Positions 1 through 13,500 of a DNA stretch of 64,000 nucleotides are shown piece after piece (the first letter of the stretch is position 1; the number at the start of each line of letters is the position of its first letter). Made by a program: the position numbers and the translations under genes. Under the pieces are notes generated by a model that saw only the letters and a program-made list of their open reading frames with translations, was not told where the DNA came from and made no database searches. Source of the stretch: Paramacrobiotus metropolitanus (lineage: Eukaryota > Tardigrada > Eutardigrada > Parachela > Macrobiotidae); the NCBI RefSeq assembly GCF_019649055.1, contig NW_026570284.1, positions 124,001-188,000 of the forward strand, given 5' to 3'.

Positions 1-537
1 TTCTTCATCGACATTAGGATAATCAACGTAATTAATGTACTTTTTCATAAAGTCAAAAACTTGACGTTTAAAAGATTGAATATCAGTCGCTTTCCAGTCC
101 CTAAAATAAACCACTCTATGCTCCGGTTGCGCGCATTGAAAAACAGACACCGTTTTGCATAGCTTGTGGTCTGAGCAACTCACATCTGATGGTTGACTCG
201 ACACGTAAAAATTCTTAGGACTGCATAAAATAACATCAATTTTACTGGATGTTGTTATTAAGGCATTATCAGATTGTCTCAGGCGCTGAGCTACCCGAGT
301 GGAACCGATTACCTTATCTTCGAAAGAAAATTCATCCACAAAATCCCTGTACAATTTAACATAGGGGCTACACGAACCAGGGGCGGAATCAATGTTCAAA
401 TCTCCCATAATAATATGATCGCTGTCAGGATGTTTTAGCAGCACTTCTCGTAGATGATCAAATAGCGCTTTAGTCTCAGTTGAATTTGAATCTGGCTGGC
501 GGTAAACAGTCCCAATAACAATTCACTCTAAAATATC
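1..537 (-). pseudogene. Non-LTR retrotransposon endonuclease (APE/EEP) fragment
   Basis: The minus strand reads as an exonuclease-endonuclease-phosphatase domain of the kind found at the N-terminus of LINE ORF2 proteins. An IVIGTVYRQP segment lies near 490-530. The motif IIMGDLNIDS is near 390-415 and SDHKLC near 155-175; GD(F/L)N and SDH are the metal-binding and catalytic signatures of this fold. The frame stays open to the window edge, so the element continues outside. A TGA stop directly precedes IVIGTVYR at about 525-527, and similarity fades by about 540. I read this as a decayed 5'-truncated copy. The family is not resolved. Confidence 0.75.
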
Positions 538-559
538 ACTCTAAAAAAATATTCATAAC

Positions 560-1510
560 TTTTTTCAGTTAATTGGGAATTTTCGAAACCGGTTCAGGTT
601 CAAACTCAAACTTGAGTTCAAGTTGCGAACTTGAACTTAACCATGAGTTTAAAGTTGAACTTGAGCACTTGTGACTTTTCGAAACGCAGAAAACCAAACT
701 TAAGTTACAAGTTAGTTTTAACCGTCGCCTGCACGCGGTAGCGATTCTGCCTTGCGAAAATCTAGTTACTGGATTCATGATCCTTAGGCATCACTTTCAC
801 TTTTCTGATCCAGCGAAAGGTTAGAGTACTCCAACAAGAAAATTCAGAAGTGTTTTTTGATACCAAGGGAGGAAAATTTGGTTGCGAACAAAGGTTTTTA
901 TTAGTGCTTGAATATTACCATAGGGACCTACGAGCTAGAGCTACAAGTGGTGGTGTATGAGTACTCCGTCGTCCATAGGGTCAACATGCTAATTTCAACT
1001 AGACCTGCAGAGATTCATTGTAAACAGAAACGGCGTTCCATGCATTCAAAAAAATTGCTAGTTTATTTTCTATCTTTTGCCACACAACTGCCTAGTGTTC
1101 GCAAAGAGATGAAGTTATCACGACAGTTCAAAGTTTTGCAACGGCAGTCAACAGCCAAGTGGGTAACTGCCGCATCCAACGGTTGGCTCGCGTCAGTTCG
1201 ACAACAGAACTTCAGAAATTGGTCGTCTCAGTTGATCACTTTTTGAAACTGAACCACCAAAAAGTAAACTTGAAAATAAGCAAAGAAGTTAAAGAAAAAT
1301 GTTTGTTTTTCTTAAAGTTTGCTATGGTTCAAGTTTATATTTCAGCCGTTAACAAACGGCAACGCTCCAAAAGTTACTCAAGTTAAAGGGCCTTCCAACT
1401 TGAACTTAAATTGACTTTTGCAAGTTCAAGTTTACGCTCAGACGGGCCCAGCCGTGGCCTCTACTACTTTTTTAACTTGAACTTGAGTTTGGACTCGAGT
1501 TTGAACCGTC
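560..1510. repeat. AACTTGAA/GAGTTCAA-rich low-complexity tracts
   Basis: Two tracts, about 575-715 and 1385-1505, are built from variants of a near-palindromic word: AACTTGAACTT, GAGTTCAAG and related forms. Several orientations are interspersed. The sequence between the tracts (about 780-1380) has the same bias more weakly. Short ORFs here follow the repeat and show no protein-like features. Confidence 0.5.
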
Positions 1511-1782
1511 TTCGAAAATTCACAAATACATATGTGCTTCTCCTTGCTTTTCAGCATTTCAGTTAATGGGAAATGGAAACAGTTGTGGTTGCTATTTTAT
1601 CTCTGCTAATAAATAACAGGCCCTTATTCAGAAAAATTGTATTATTTCGATTTCAATGTCACAAGTGATAAACGCTAGAATTAAACCCACTCTAGCAATT
1701 AATAGTCTGGTTTCTGGAGTACTGACCAGCTGTGCGCAATTCGGATTGGTTTGGTAGTAGTGATCAGGATTGGGTAGTCGCT

Positions 1783-2658
1783 TTATAGGGCGGTTTTCCT
1801 TATACCATCGAGTCTACGGTGCACTGGGTGCCCAAAATTTTTGTGCGTGAATGGGCCACACAGCACTGTGAGCGCCCGCGACATCTGAAGTACAGAGAAC
1901 CGCGAGCAGGTGCGGAACCGAAGCCGTTGCCGAAAGCCTGTCAACCGAGATATTTTTTCCCAACACGAGTGATCATTGCAAATGATCGCCACGGTTAAGA
2001 CGGTCCATGGTGTGATCAGCAGACTAATGAGCGGTTCGATGCCGAGACGTGCGGTGATTGAATCCCTGTTGTGATACCAAGTTGAGATGCACCGTTCCAG
2101 AATAAATGCCAGCCGGAAGTAGTTCATCGCTACCGTTGTACCCATAAGCGTTCGTGTGCCTGCCGCCAGTGACACGATGGTTTCGCGAAACTGACCTTTT
2201 CCCGCGCCTGGACGCCACTGCCGAATCTTTACCAATACACATATGTAAGCGCACGAAAGAAAGCAGCCAAAGTAATGTGGCTAGAACACCGAGGATTGTC
2301 CACATAACCCAGAACGTGCAGGTGGAGCCAACGTTAACGGTGTGCGTACTGCTATTGTTATTTTCCTGCAAAATGATGAAAATTAATACAGTATACGTAC
2401 ACCACAGCTGTTGCACTAAAATAACCTGGTATACAAGTATTTTAATTTTTACCCTCGTGCTGGCATAAGCGGCCAGCGTTTTATGATCCGTTATCAAATT
2501 TTTATAAGCTGTCCAGATGAATAGAACGGATTCCAAGATGAACCGCACAGTGGAAAGAACGAACGTCACCCACACTTGCTGATATATGGGCGCAAGTTTA
2601 CGATAAATAAGCTTCTCGAAATCCGGATGGATATAGAAGTACTCGTCGTTAGTATCAG
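1783..2658 (-). CDS. Putative multi-pass membrane receptor (7TM chemoreceptor-like), 5' end unresolved
   Basis: I assembled three exons from splice sites and phase: 2658-2453, 2365-2233 and 2159 to about 1783. The introns between them are 87 and 73 nt. The first exon opens after a TTTGTAG acceptor, so at least one upstream exon with the start codon is missing. The predicted protein has hydrophobic segments starting around VWVTFVLSTVRFILES, FWVMWTILGVLATLLWLL, a segment ending FRLAFILERCIST, and PLISLLITPWTVLTVAII. The R-x(5)-ER-C pattern after a helix recalls the ERxxAT region of nematode-type serpentine chemoreceptors. That is inference; family membership is not shown. The 3' end may contain another intron, because the last 50 residues are not hydrophobic. 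Confidence 0.4.
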
Positions 2659-2859
2659 CTACAAATTAAAAACATACACCGAAACTGGCAGACACCAGTT
2701 AAAGATACATAGTCAGATTATGTTTAATACAGAAATCTGCTTACATTCCACAGAGATGTTGACCATTTTTCTGTGTTGCTTGTTCAGCCTTGGAACGATA
2801 CTCACGTATGACAAAGTTTCGCTACTGGTACTTCACGCTTTCTAGCGCGATACATTGCA

Positions 2860-5800
2860 AGAATTACAAGGTCGTGTCAGATGTGGTAATAGTATCACTA
2901 AATAATATTAGAAGTAACTACAATTTATACATTTATTATCAGTAATCTGACATAGAAGGTTCTTCAATTGTAAAGCGCCTACCCGAAGTATATAGAAAGT
3001 CTCAAGGCAGTGTGCTGTAATTCTGCAAAGGAATTAAATTTGCGAAACTGGTAAGGAAGCTACGTACACACTCGTAGTGCTATAAATAAACTTCACCACT
3101 CACGTGAATCATTAGCAGCCACTACCTATGTACGAACTGGGGATTTTGCGCCAGGCGATAGCCATGCGACAGCGGGTGCTTAGCACCCGAGGACGTATGG
3201 GCTCTGTTGTGTGTAGAATTTGTAAGGGTAGTATTTTTTGTAGAAGCTGTAGTCTGCCTATATGTCCTCTGGAGAGGACAATTTTCGACATGGGTATTTC
3301 GATATAAATGAAATTTCAATGTGCAGTTTGAAATTAGTTGGTGAGTTGGTTATTTGAGAGTTTGTTGGTGAAAATCTTTGTGTTGTGCGCACTGATTCCG
3401 AAGTTGGAGATTTGATGGTGTTGGAAGTTGGTATTTTTGTTAGTTGAATTTGTTATTAGCGATTGAGGGTTTAATATTAATTGTAGTAACATAATATTAC
3501 TGGTTGGTGGGAGAAGAGAAATTTGTTAAATTAATCACGGATGGTGGAAGTTGGACGAATAGCGGAAGTACATGGTGGTTTTGGAAAAAGTATTTTTGTT
3601 TTGATCATGTTATTTTAATATTTTTTTAGTACTTTGATATGGTTCAATTCTAAATAATAGAAATTTGTCGTTATTTTGATTTTAAGATTTTATGGGTATA
3701 GCTGGTATTTTCTATAAACGTGTCTTCTGTCGTTAGTTTATGCTTATTGTGGTTTCTTGTTTTTATACAATTATTAACCTAAATATTAAATTTTTAATGG
3801 TTCAGGTAATAGTAATGAAGAAGGGTTACGAAACGCCAAAAGGTTATAATTGGCTTTAGCGTGTTTTGCTGGTCAAATAATGCTAACCAACGTGGAAAAA
3901 TTATGAGATTGATAGCATATTAATCGATTAGATAATTACTTTTGGTTATGTTCTGTGCAATGTTCTGTGCAATGTTTCGATGTTCTGTGCAATTAGATAC
4001 TGAAAAAATTCTGACACATTTTGAACATGTATAGAATTGTGATAGTTCTCGTAAAAGTGATATGTAGTAAATTTATAGCTAATAATTAAAATTTAGATAG
4101 GCTAAAAATAAAAATAAATTTTATGAAAGTACAATTTTAAAACAATAATAAACGTACGTTTTTTATGTAGTGTATATTGCATTACATATGATGGATTGCC
4201 ATTACTTGCATTAATATTGTTTTTTCTCTAAGATATTAAGGAAAGAATTTTGAGGGTTCATTTGGGGTTTATACTGCGGACAAATGATTTTCTCCGATAA
4301 ATTTAGTTGGGGATTTGCAATAAAATTTTGTCATGAGAAAATTTGACATAAGAAACAGGTGGATTCAGTCATGCGCTCCACGGCTTCAGTTAGGCCTTGT
4401 CCCGAATTCAAAGCGAATCTTGTTGCGATACAGCAACTCCACCTCGCGAGGTGGCTTCGCGTACCGTATCTGTAGGCGTGGCCACTGCGTAGAGCCACCT
4501 CGTGCGGTTGAGCAACCATACCAAATCTAGATTCGCCTTGAATTCGAGACGAGGCCTTAGTCGTTTCAGTGAATCATTGAACCGTCTCCGCAGCTGTAGA
4601 AATCTTACAAGATTTAACGCATTAGGATGAAATGCTTTTTTCGAAAATTTTTTCGTTGGAGTATTTTCGACAGAATTAATGAATTGTGAAGCTGACATGA
4701 AAATATCCGTCTAATTTAATGCTGCCAAGAAGATAACAGATTCTAGATAAACTGAATCATCACAAGCAGGTGGCTGCAACAGTTTGTATGATTTGGTGGC
4801 TGCACATTTGGCTAGCAGCCTAGCTTATTTATTGACGTCAAATTATCTAAAAGTTCAGATGAAATATTGTATTTTTCAAACAAAATAGTATTGGTACTTA
4901 TTATTTGGTAGGCATTTAGTATTGGTTGGGCGCGGTTGGGCGCATACTTACAACATACAAAAGAAAAATGCGTAACGATATATGGCCTGACTGACCACTT
5001 CCATGAGTTGGGATTCTGTGCAGCGCCCTGGCGTTTTGCCGCCACAGCCGCTAGTTTGTTTGTTTGTGTGGAACGGAAGAAAAAAACGTGACTGAGTGAT
5101 TTGCCCAAGCGGCAGCACCGCCGCAAAGGATACAGTAGCCTAAAATGAGCAAATTTTAATTTATGTACTTTGAAGGAGTATAGATATTATAAACGATAAA
5201 TACCTAGAATGTGCTTCTACTGTGTGCCCCTATAATGTTCTCCTGTCTGTTTTTCCACTGTCAGTTATATATTGTTGTTAAATTTGTAAAGGTAAAAACC
5301 ATAAGAAACCAAGGAAAAACATAACAAACCATAAGAAAACATAAGTTCACAAGAAAAAATTTCACAATCCAATATGGGCGAAATGTCCTTTTTGCCAAAA
5401 TGAAAGCTAGCCGAAGTGATTCAGTGCGGCGGAAATGTAACGCGGCCGAAGTGATCGGACGCGGTAGAATTCATCCTGAAAATATTTCCCGCCTGGCAAT
5501 TAGAGTGCTCCTGGATCAGACTGCTCGGGAGCACTCTTCCCGTTAGGTTTTAAAAGAACACAGTATATCCGTAGAGTTTGAAATCTGGCGAGCGGAAATC
5601 GTCCGACAGTGGGATCAGGCTCCGTTCAATTTTCTTGTATATGCATGATGTATGCGTCTGTGCATGCGTGTCCAAGTTATTTGTAGTTATGCACGTCCAC
5701 GCACGACCCACTAATACCGTAGAAAATCCATGTACCATCCATTTTTTAAAATGGATTTTGTGTGCTAATATTATTGCCACCATTCACTGGGCACTTCAAT

Positions 5801-6120
5801 ACTGTACCTCTATAAATAGAGAGAGATGAGAGTCTGTAGTTATAAAATAGCTACCCTATAATTTAACACTAATTTTTTTTACTTCTATGCGTAGAGACTG
5901 GAGTAAGTCATTAAAGACGTTTTGACGTTTTGTGAATGTGTGCATGTATTTTTCGGCCAATTTAGATCTAATAATGACGAACGATGATGCCCATAACAAA
6001 TGGCAAAGCGCTCTGTTAGGGGCAGCGTTTGTTTGTGTGCTAATAATGACGGTTATAATTCTGATGGGTTTACTAAATACACACAATAATGCCGGTACAC
6101 AGAATTTTCAACGTTATACT
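2860..6120. other. Intergenic, no supported gene
   Basis: AT-rich sequence with no splice-consistent or family-like ORF on either strand. It contains a short direct repeat of TTCTGTGCAATG at about 3950-3990 and the hairpin listed separately at about 4389-4565. Confidence 0.5.
4389..4565. repeat. Imperfect inverted repeat (hairpin or small MITE-like element)
   Basis: The left arm at about 4389-4425 (TTAGGCCTTGTCCCGAATTC onward, then a GCGAATCT core) pairs with the right arm at about 4527-4565, which reads ATTCGCCTTGAATTCGAGAC then GAGGCCTTAG. There are a few mismatches. A second palindrome, CCACCTCGCGAGGTGG, sits inside at about 4439-4454. No clear target-site duplication was found, so transposon status is unproven. 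Confidence 0.5.
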
Positions 6121-6126
6121 TTTATT
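6121..6126 (-). promoter_or_regulatory. Putative poly(A) signal of SELENBP1
   Basis: AATAAA on the minus strand, about 185 nt after the SELENBP1 stop codon. Position and consensus are the only evidence. Confidence 0.35.
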
Positions 6127-6309
6127 ACTTGCTGTTTTAGCTTACGGATGTTTATCAAAAACGCAAACTGAACTTGGATATTAGTTAATATCACGTAACG
6201 GCACGTTAAACTAAATAATATCTGTAGAACAGTGCAGTAGCACGTTTGAAAAATGATTAAAACAAAGACAGGCATGTCTCGAAAGACTAATTCCGCTAGA
6301 AGTATAAAA

Positions 6310-9300
6310 CTACACCCAAATATCGGAGGTACAGTCGCCACCCGGATAGCGCACTTCATGGGCTCGCGCCGGACCATCGGGCTCATTATGCAGATCCACG
6401 TAGAAATCCTCATCGACCTTCATTCCATCGGGAGAACAGTTGAACATGATTATGCCGGAGCCATTTCTGCATGCAAAGGGACAAACAGGAATTAGGAACC
6501 GAAGAAGTCACGTACAGCTAGGCAGCATACGGAACGGAAATGCTGCACCGGTTCAGCTTGAATTTAATAAAATGCGCTACTGTGCAAAGAGAACTTGGAA
6601 AGTGTAATTCTAACAACTCACTTGACCATTTCCGGGTAGAACTGTTTATCATAAGAGTTCAGAATCGACATGGTAACATACAGTCGCTTTCCATCACGCG
6701 ACAACTGCAACATATTTGGACCGGCTCTGCAAAGGGACAAGTGCGACATTTTTTTATTAACATAATGGAAAAGCAAAACTGGCGCTGAGTATAAATTAAT
6801 GGTAAGAAACGTACTGTAAAAAACGTAAATCAGAATGGCAGAAAATTCTTACAAAATGGGATGCCCTTTAACAACCAGTCGTTCAGGCTGTTTATCCAGT
6901 TCTTTGTCTTCGACAACCTTAATTCCGGTATCCGACGAGATGAGACCACCCAAAAATACCTGTAACGGGAAAGATTTACACGTAATAAATACAATATAAA
7001 TTATAATCGTCTACCGATCGAAAACGATTAAAGTTGTAGTATTCAACCGGTTGTTAACCACATACGATGCTTTCGTTTTCCCTACACGTACGAAACCGCG
7101 AATTTCTTACGGAAGATACGAATTTCGGGTTTTTGGTATCGGAAATATTATACTGGCGCACATCTCCATGAAGCCAGTCGGCAAAATAGAGAAACTGATC
7201 GTCCAAGGAAATGATGATATCGGAAATATTTGCTGTAAGGGGAGACGTAAATTTACCATCCGTAGCGAATTACCAATCAGCAACAATTAGTACTGCATCA
7301 CACAGTAGTGATATTTTTTAACAACACACAGACGAGACTTGGCGGATACATCAATATCTACACAGTCTATCCGTAGTTCCTCTTAAACTCTAAGTAAATA
7401 ATAAATACAGAAGCAACTGTTTATCGATCATTTAGATGTACGATCTTTAAGCGGCAGTCGCGGTGTGCCTTATACACAAGATCTTGCTTTACGACAAAGA
7501 TTAATAAAGCACCAGAACGAATAAACTTACCAGGCATTGAGGGCATAGTCCAGTTTTCAACCTGCTTTGGTGGTACTTGGATCACGACTTCCGTAGTCCA
7601 CTCGCCATCCTTTAAATATCAAATACATTCTTCAACTGGAACAAAGACTACAGTTTTCTAATGAACCGCATAAAAAATAGGGGAAATGTTGCATGCTCGT
7701 CTGTTTTATTTTAAACTTTACAATTTGTTACGGATTAAAGAACTGCCATACACGGGCAGCATAGCTGTTTCTTTTCATGTACAGGCATCGATATCTGGAA
7801 AGCTTAGAAACGGAAAATTTTGAACTCTTCACAAACCGGAGTCTTAAAAAATCGTCGTATTGTCGATTCCAGGGCCACACCCACAAACCCTTCGCACGCT
7901 TCCGGATTATGGAGAAAGCGTAGTTCCAGAGGCGTTGTTGAACCAGCACCTTCCTCGCCGATGTGGATAGACTTGATGAGCGTGTGGTCAGCCCAGTTCC
8001 AAAAATGCAAATAATTTCCCAGCTTATTGTTTTTCACGTCTTCCGGTGAGAATCCTTTCATGAAGCAGTTAGGAACACCGAATTCGCTGGATACCTTTAA
8101 ATGGCACAAAATCAGCAAACAATTAATAAAATTAAAGGATTTCTACTGCTACACATGCAATATAACCATTTACAGAACTTTCTACTGCCACAATAATTTA
8201 TCTATTATTTTTGGAAGATAGTGTACGAAACGAAAAACGGATCCCTCAATGACCAAATAATTAACCATACCACAAAAGGTATCAACATATTATAGTGAGT
8301 ACAGTACGCTACTTAATTCTAATGGCTGCCGCCTGCCGACTATCGTAGCGATCATAAAATACTACACAGTATACGCGCATCGGTTCGAGTATTTTTCCTG
8401 CACAGCGGTTATTACTCTTACAATACGAATGCACTTAATTGGAAAGCCTCAGTAGTTTGCAAATGGATTATGGATACCACCGAAAATCACAGAATGAATA
8501 ACAGTGGCCCACATAAATTTTTTATATGCTTAATTATAACCAATATTATCTGTGTTTTGCAGTTTAAAAAATATAGATATAATACTTGAATGCGCGCATC
8601 GTACTGTACACGCAAGTGTACCATGATATTGTGACGCGGCTGATACCAGAAATCATAGCCCATGACCGGTCGGTCATTGCGATTCCACAATCCGGTGGGT
8701 TCGAAGGTTTTTCCATCCAGCAGCAAGAAGGATCCCTTGCCTTCGCCGTACTTATCACCCATGTACGATATCATCACCTCGCCGCTGGGCAGACAGTGCA
8801 CCGTATGGGGATGCGTGGCGTCGAACTTCTCGGCCACTTCCGCGCCGGAAATCACCTTGAACAGTGTGGGTTGCGCGGGATTCTGCACGTCCACAATGTG
8901 AATATTACCGCTGTTGATGCCGGGAACAACGAGATAGCGGTGCTGCATGGCCGGATTCTTGCAGCTGACGCAGCTGTTCCACCCGAAATGGTGTAGTTCA
9001 TCTTTCGGATCAGATGAATACAGACGATGGATGACCTACACAAACATCAATACTTCCAAGTATTCCAATCAGCATTAACATGAGCAATATAACAAACACT
9101 TTACGAAATAAATAAAGTAAAAAAATCAAACCAGTAGATAGATGAAATTTCGATAGATGAAATTACATGACATTAAATTGCGCACGTACAACAAAAAAAC
9201 ATAAGTAATATCATTAATACAGTAGCGAAAAGCTTAGCGCAGGAGTCGATGGCCACGCGCCGCCACAGAAAAACCAGAAAATTGTAATATGTACTTGTAC

Positions 9301-9659
9301 ATCTATCAACTGTGAAATACCAGCATGAGATTGTTGGTTGATTATTAAAAAGTGAGCAGGAAATCTCAACTTACTTTCCCGTAATTGCTGGAACTGGGAT
9401 CAGCGTCTATCGTAGCCAAATATCCGCATTTATCCTGTTCATTCTCTTCCGACTGCAGGCACAGGACGTACAAATATTTTTCCCGTGGCGACTTCATGGC
9501 CTCCACAGGTGTCTGCGCACTGTGGCACTGGCCGGCCACCGCCGTTTCGCCGCAGCATGGCTTGTCGCTGGTCGTTTTGGTATCCTCTTCCGCTTTCTTT
9601 ACCTGCTCCACTTTCTTCTCCACTGGACTGCTCTCTTTCCCTGCAACGCTTCCTGGCAT
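6310..9659 (-). CDS. SELENBP1: Selenium-binding protein 1 / methanethiol oxidase
   Basis: Eight exons: 9659-9375, 9035-8622, 8094-7837, 7609-7531, 7232-7111, 6959-6853, 6726-6622, 6466-6310. All have GT-AG borders and compatible phases, giving 508 residues. The family oxidises methanethiol to H2S, H2O2 and formaldehyde and folds as a seven-bladed beta-propeller. Family blocks seen in order are PVEAMKSPREKYLYV, HHFGWNSCVSC, HTVHCLPSGEVMIS, GYDFWYQPRHN, LRFLHNPEACEGFVG, WLHGDVRQYNISD, and the C-terminal RAHEVRYPGGDCTSDIW. The WNSCVSC cysteines match the selenium-binding region and the histidine-rich blocks the presumed metal site. The start at 9659 adds about 45 residues of Lys/Glu-rich and Cys-containing sequence before the conserved core, longer than the human protein (472). 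No in-frame TGA needs to be read as selenocysteine. Confidence 0.95.
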
Positions 9660-10541
9660 TTTTGCAGTTGCGATATTTTGTAGAAAATCGTGCAAAACTG
9701 GAGAAAACAGTAAACAAGTATAGGAAAAGTCGATCGGATTGCAGGTTGGCAGAACTAACTCACATGCAGCGTAAACACCTAAAGGCGAAGATTCGGCATA
9801 AACACGGGTATTTACTGTACTTCTGGCTTTTGAAATTCTGGCTAATACTGTACTGCACTTTGCGAGTACGGTATAGACTTGCACTGGTAGGTACCAGCAC
9901 AGCGTACGCGGTACTACCTACAGACTACAGTATATCAAGGTGCTTATGAATTGGTTTAAAATAATATGATTACACTGTGCTGACAACAAAAAGTGAGATA
10001 TTGTGATAAGGCGTTAGCGGTTAATTAAGATCTTTATCGGTTTAACCCGGCACGATGCCTGGATGCCCGGTGATCGCGCACCTGCCGAAGTACTGCACAT
10101 ACCATCGATCTACATATAGATATTACGATTTACATTCATAGCTAGCCAGTTAAGACATTGTGAGAAATGTACTATTGGAAATTAAATAAAACTTTTATTG
10201 CTAGCCAATAACTATTGTATTCTCTACTTATACGTAATTACAGTAGGTAGTGAATACGTTTATGCTACTGCATAATGCATACGCTTATGGATTAATCACA
10301 TAAATACCATTCAATCATATTCTAATGCAACCATCAATAATCATTTCACATCTATATTTTGCACTACGCACATGATGCAGGCACTACAAAGCCGCAGCTT
10401 CAAATTTACTCTTTCGTGTGGATCGAAACTAAAAACGCTGGCCTACACCAAAAAGCATATGGCAGAAGAATACGCCCAGTGGGGCTGTAACAAATAAAAT
10501 ACAATTAAAAAAATACAAAAATTAACTTCTTTCAATAAAAC
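9660..10541. other. Intergenic between SELENBP1 and POMT2
   Basis: This interval holds the SELENBP1 5' flank and the POMT2 3' flank. A minus-strand AATAAA at 10194-10199 could be the POMT2 poly(A) signal. No other coding feature is supported. Confidence 0.4.
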
Positions 10542-13500
10542 CTAAAATTCCCATGTGGATAACCATCTCATCCCATGCATGGTGCTGTTAACAGAATCAG
10601 CAAAACTACCACTCATCCCGTATACTAACGGATAAAACAGATAAAAGCTAAAACCCAGAATTACAGCTATCACAACTCCGAAAGTCCACTCAACCACCAT
10701 CTTTCCGCTTTGTCCAAGGCACCGGGTGACAATATCGCAAACAAGGCAAGTAACTAATCCTACAAACAAATGTAAAAGAGAAATAATACCATCACGAAGC
10801 ATGGCAGCTCTCACTTCTCAGTTCAAGTTGCCACATTCAATCATAAAACAATTTTCTGAAAAATTAGTCACTGATTAGTTACTTACCGGAAATCATGCAG
10901 GCAAACATGTGCGCTGGGAAGTAATGATGATAGTACAAGATTCGTCCCATGCAGTAGAAGGGTACATAATGCACAAACCATCCCAAAAACATCCATCGCG
11001 TCGGATGCAGATACTGCGCTTCTAAACGGTCTAACTCCGCATTCGGCTTGTAATTTCGTTTTTTACGTACGGCGAAACAACACTCCACAATTGCATACAC
11101 CAACCACACCAGCATATTCCCCCACCAAATGATGGGATTCCCCAGAAGGTAGATCCGCATTTCACCTGCCGAGAAGAACTGCCCACGCACATCAATAGGC
11201 CACTGCCAAGGTTTGGAAAAGGCTTCGCCTTCCTTCGGCTTCAGTCCACTATTCCCTTTGACCATGACCTTATGGGATTCCAGAAATCGCTTGAGAAAAC
11301 TGGGCGCATGACTACTGAATGTCACATTCGGCAACAAAGGAAAATGGACGAACTCCACATGGAATAATTCATTGTCGAAGGATGTCCGTTTCGGTTTTGG
11401 ATTACATGTCACTTCCAGCTGCTCCCAGGCCCATTTCGGTAATTGTTTGGTTCCAGATTCCAGAATACATCTTGTGTTGTGATGCACTAACCGGAAATGG
11501 TTAACCATTGTTTTCACAATTTCTTTTGGTTGTCCGTTTTCTATCACAACTTCCCATACATCATTTCCAGTCGAATCAGTGCCGTTTTCTCCATATCCAG
11601 AGACCTAAAATTTTGTACATACAAAAGCATTCTCAACTGACAAAAACCCCGGCTTAAAATGTTAAGACAACTAGTTTAGGGAATCACGTGCAGGAAAAAA
11701 TAAATATTCACTTTATCATAAATTCTAGAAACGTTTCGTGATTCAAACGGCATGCTGCAATGAACTCTACTGGTAAACGAAAGAGACAAATGTTGCCACC
11801 ACACTACAAATATCATACGTATCCTGGGTTAGCCTGTTTCACCGCCGAAGCATACATACAATAAACCAAAAAGCGGTATCGAAACAAATTCGGGAACTAT
11901 TTTTAAGATTAATGATAACTTATGCTCCAAAACCAAAAACTTGAATACTCTTAACGCGTTCAAGTATTCAGTCGTTCGTTGTTTTCCTGAAGTACTTAAA
12001 ACACAGAAAGGGCGATTCGATTTGTTTCACAAGACACCAAATTCCGACGGCCAAAATCCTCACCTGATAATGATGCTTCGTGACCGGTGCAGCAAGCCGT
12101 TGAGCATGAAGGTTTTTTCCCGTGACAGCATGTGTTAATCTCAGCAAATCCCCATTGCGTAAAAAATCCACTGTTGTTGGTCCACCCTCCGGTAACTGTT
12201 CGTCAACCTTTTTCAGTCTCCACAAATTATTGTCGTCCTTATGAGCATAGCACGTCACCTGCTGATAACCACTGGATTCTTCGGACGACGAAGGATACAC
12301 ATGGACATGCGAATGCAAATAAGCGCCGTTAGCTTTCGTATTTTTCAGCGCGATCATTGCTCCATATGCAACTTCTCCCGGCATCGTGGCGTTATTCAAC
12401 GGGTTGCCAATTAAAACCGACTGGAACGCTGAACTGTAAAGCCATCTCCCGGTCCGCTGCGGTTCAAAACAGCTAAATGGATGGCGAAGAAACTCAGATA
12501 GAAAACAACCGGAAAAATTATTAAGCACACAGCTCGCGCGGCGGTTTGTTTGCATAGTTGAAAAAAGGAATACAGCTGATCGGACCATAACAATAGTAAT
12601 CGAAAGATGGTCGACAGTCCAACCCAGAGCACGATAAAAATCCCGACAAATTTCACGCACATAGCGCAACTGAGAAAGAATCCGCATAAAATGTGCCAAA
12701 ACCACCAGCGAGCATTTAACGAGCGGTCTTCATGGTGCCAGCTCTTAACGCAAGACCACGTTGTTGCCATGATAAAAAACAACAATGGAGAATCCAGCAA
12801 GATATACCTGAAAGAACAACCGTTGCTTCCAGAAAGACTGCAGAATGCTGCTGTAACATTTTCCTGCGGAAGCAAACGGGCAAAATACTAAAACCTGTAC
12901 CACGACAGAGATTAGAGACACATATAACCTCATACAAAGGAAGGAAAAAATGGCGTAAGAAAAATAAATAGCATCTGGTGAGAAAACTAAATCATTCAAA
13001 AAATTACAGTGCGTCAGCAAAAAACTGAAAAGGCAGATAAAAACTAACGCCTGATACAGTAACAGAATAATATAATAACACAAACAACACGGCGATAAAA
13101 TAAATAAACCAAAAATGCAAGAATTTAAAAAAATTAACAAAAAAGATCGACAAAAAAAAGACTATCGAAAAATATTTTTCGGTTGAAAATGATAAGCCGA
13201 ATTTTCAATTACAAGAAGAGTCACAAAAATTACTTACCGAGAAATCTAAGAAACGATCAACACAACAAGAACAAGAAAATTTTCGGTAAAAAATGATAAG
13301 CCATCTTACCGAGTTAGTGTCGCCATTCCCGTGTCAAACAAAATACACGCCGCCGCCACACTGCTGGCCCGCACCGATTTCGACAGCGCGTAGACAATCT
13401 CGAAGGCCAACGGGACCAGCAGTGCTCCCAAAAACGCGCAGTACACGCGCATGCCCACATAGGGATGATCGTCAAATTTATCCCCGGGTTTATCCCAACT

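Noticed and set aside
2154-2468. Plus-strand 104-aa ORF over the putative receptor
   Set aside because: Antisense to the minus-strand exons, which have phased introns and transmembrane segments.
8586-8996. 136-aa plus-strand ORF
   Set aside because: Antisense shadow of SELENBP1 exon 2.
6310-9659. Selenocysteine use in the selenium-binding protein
   Set aside because: The family is not a selenoprotein by UGA recoding. All exons are open without an internal TGA and the conserved Cys codons are TGC.
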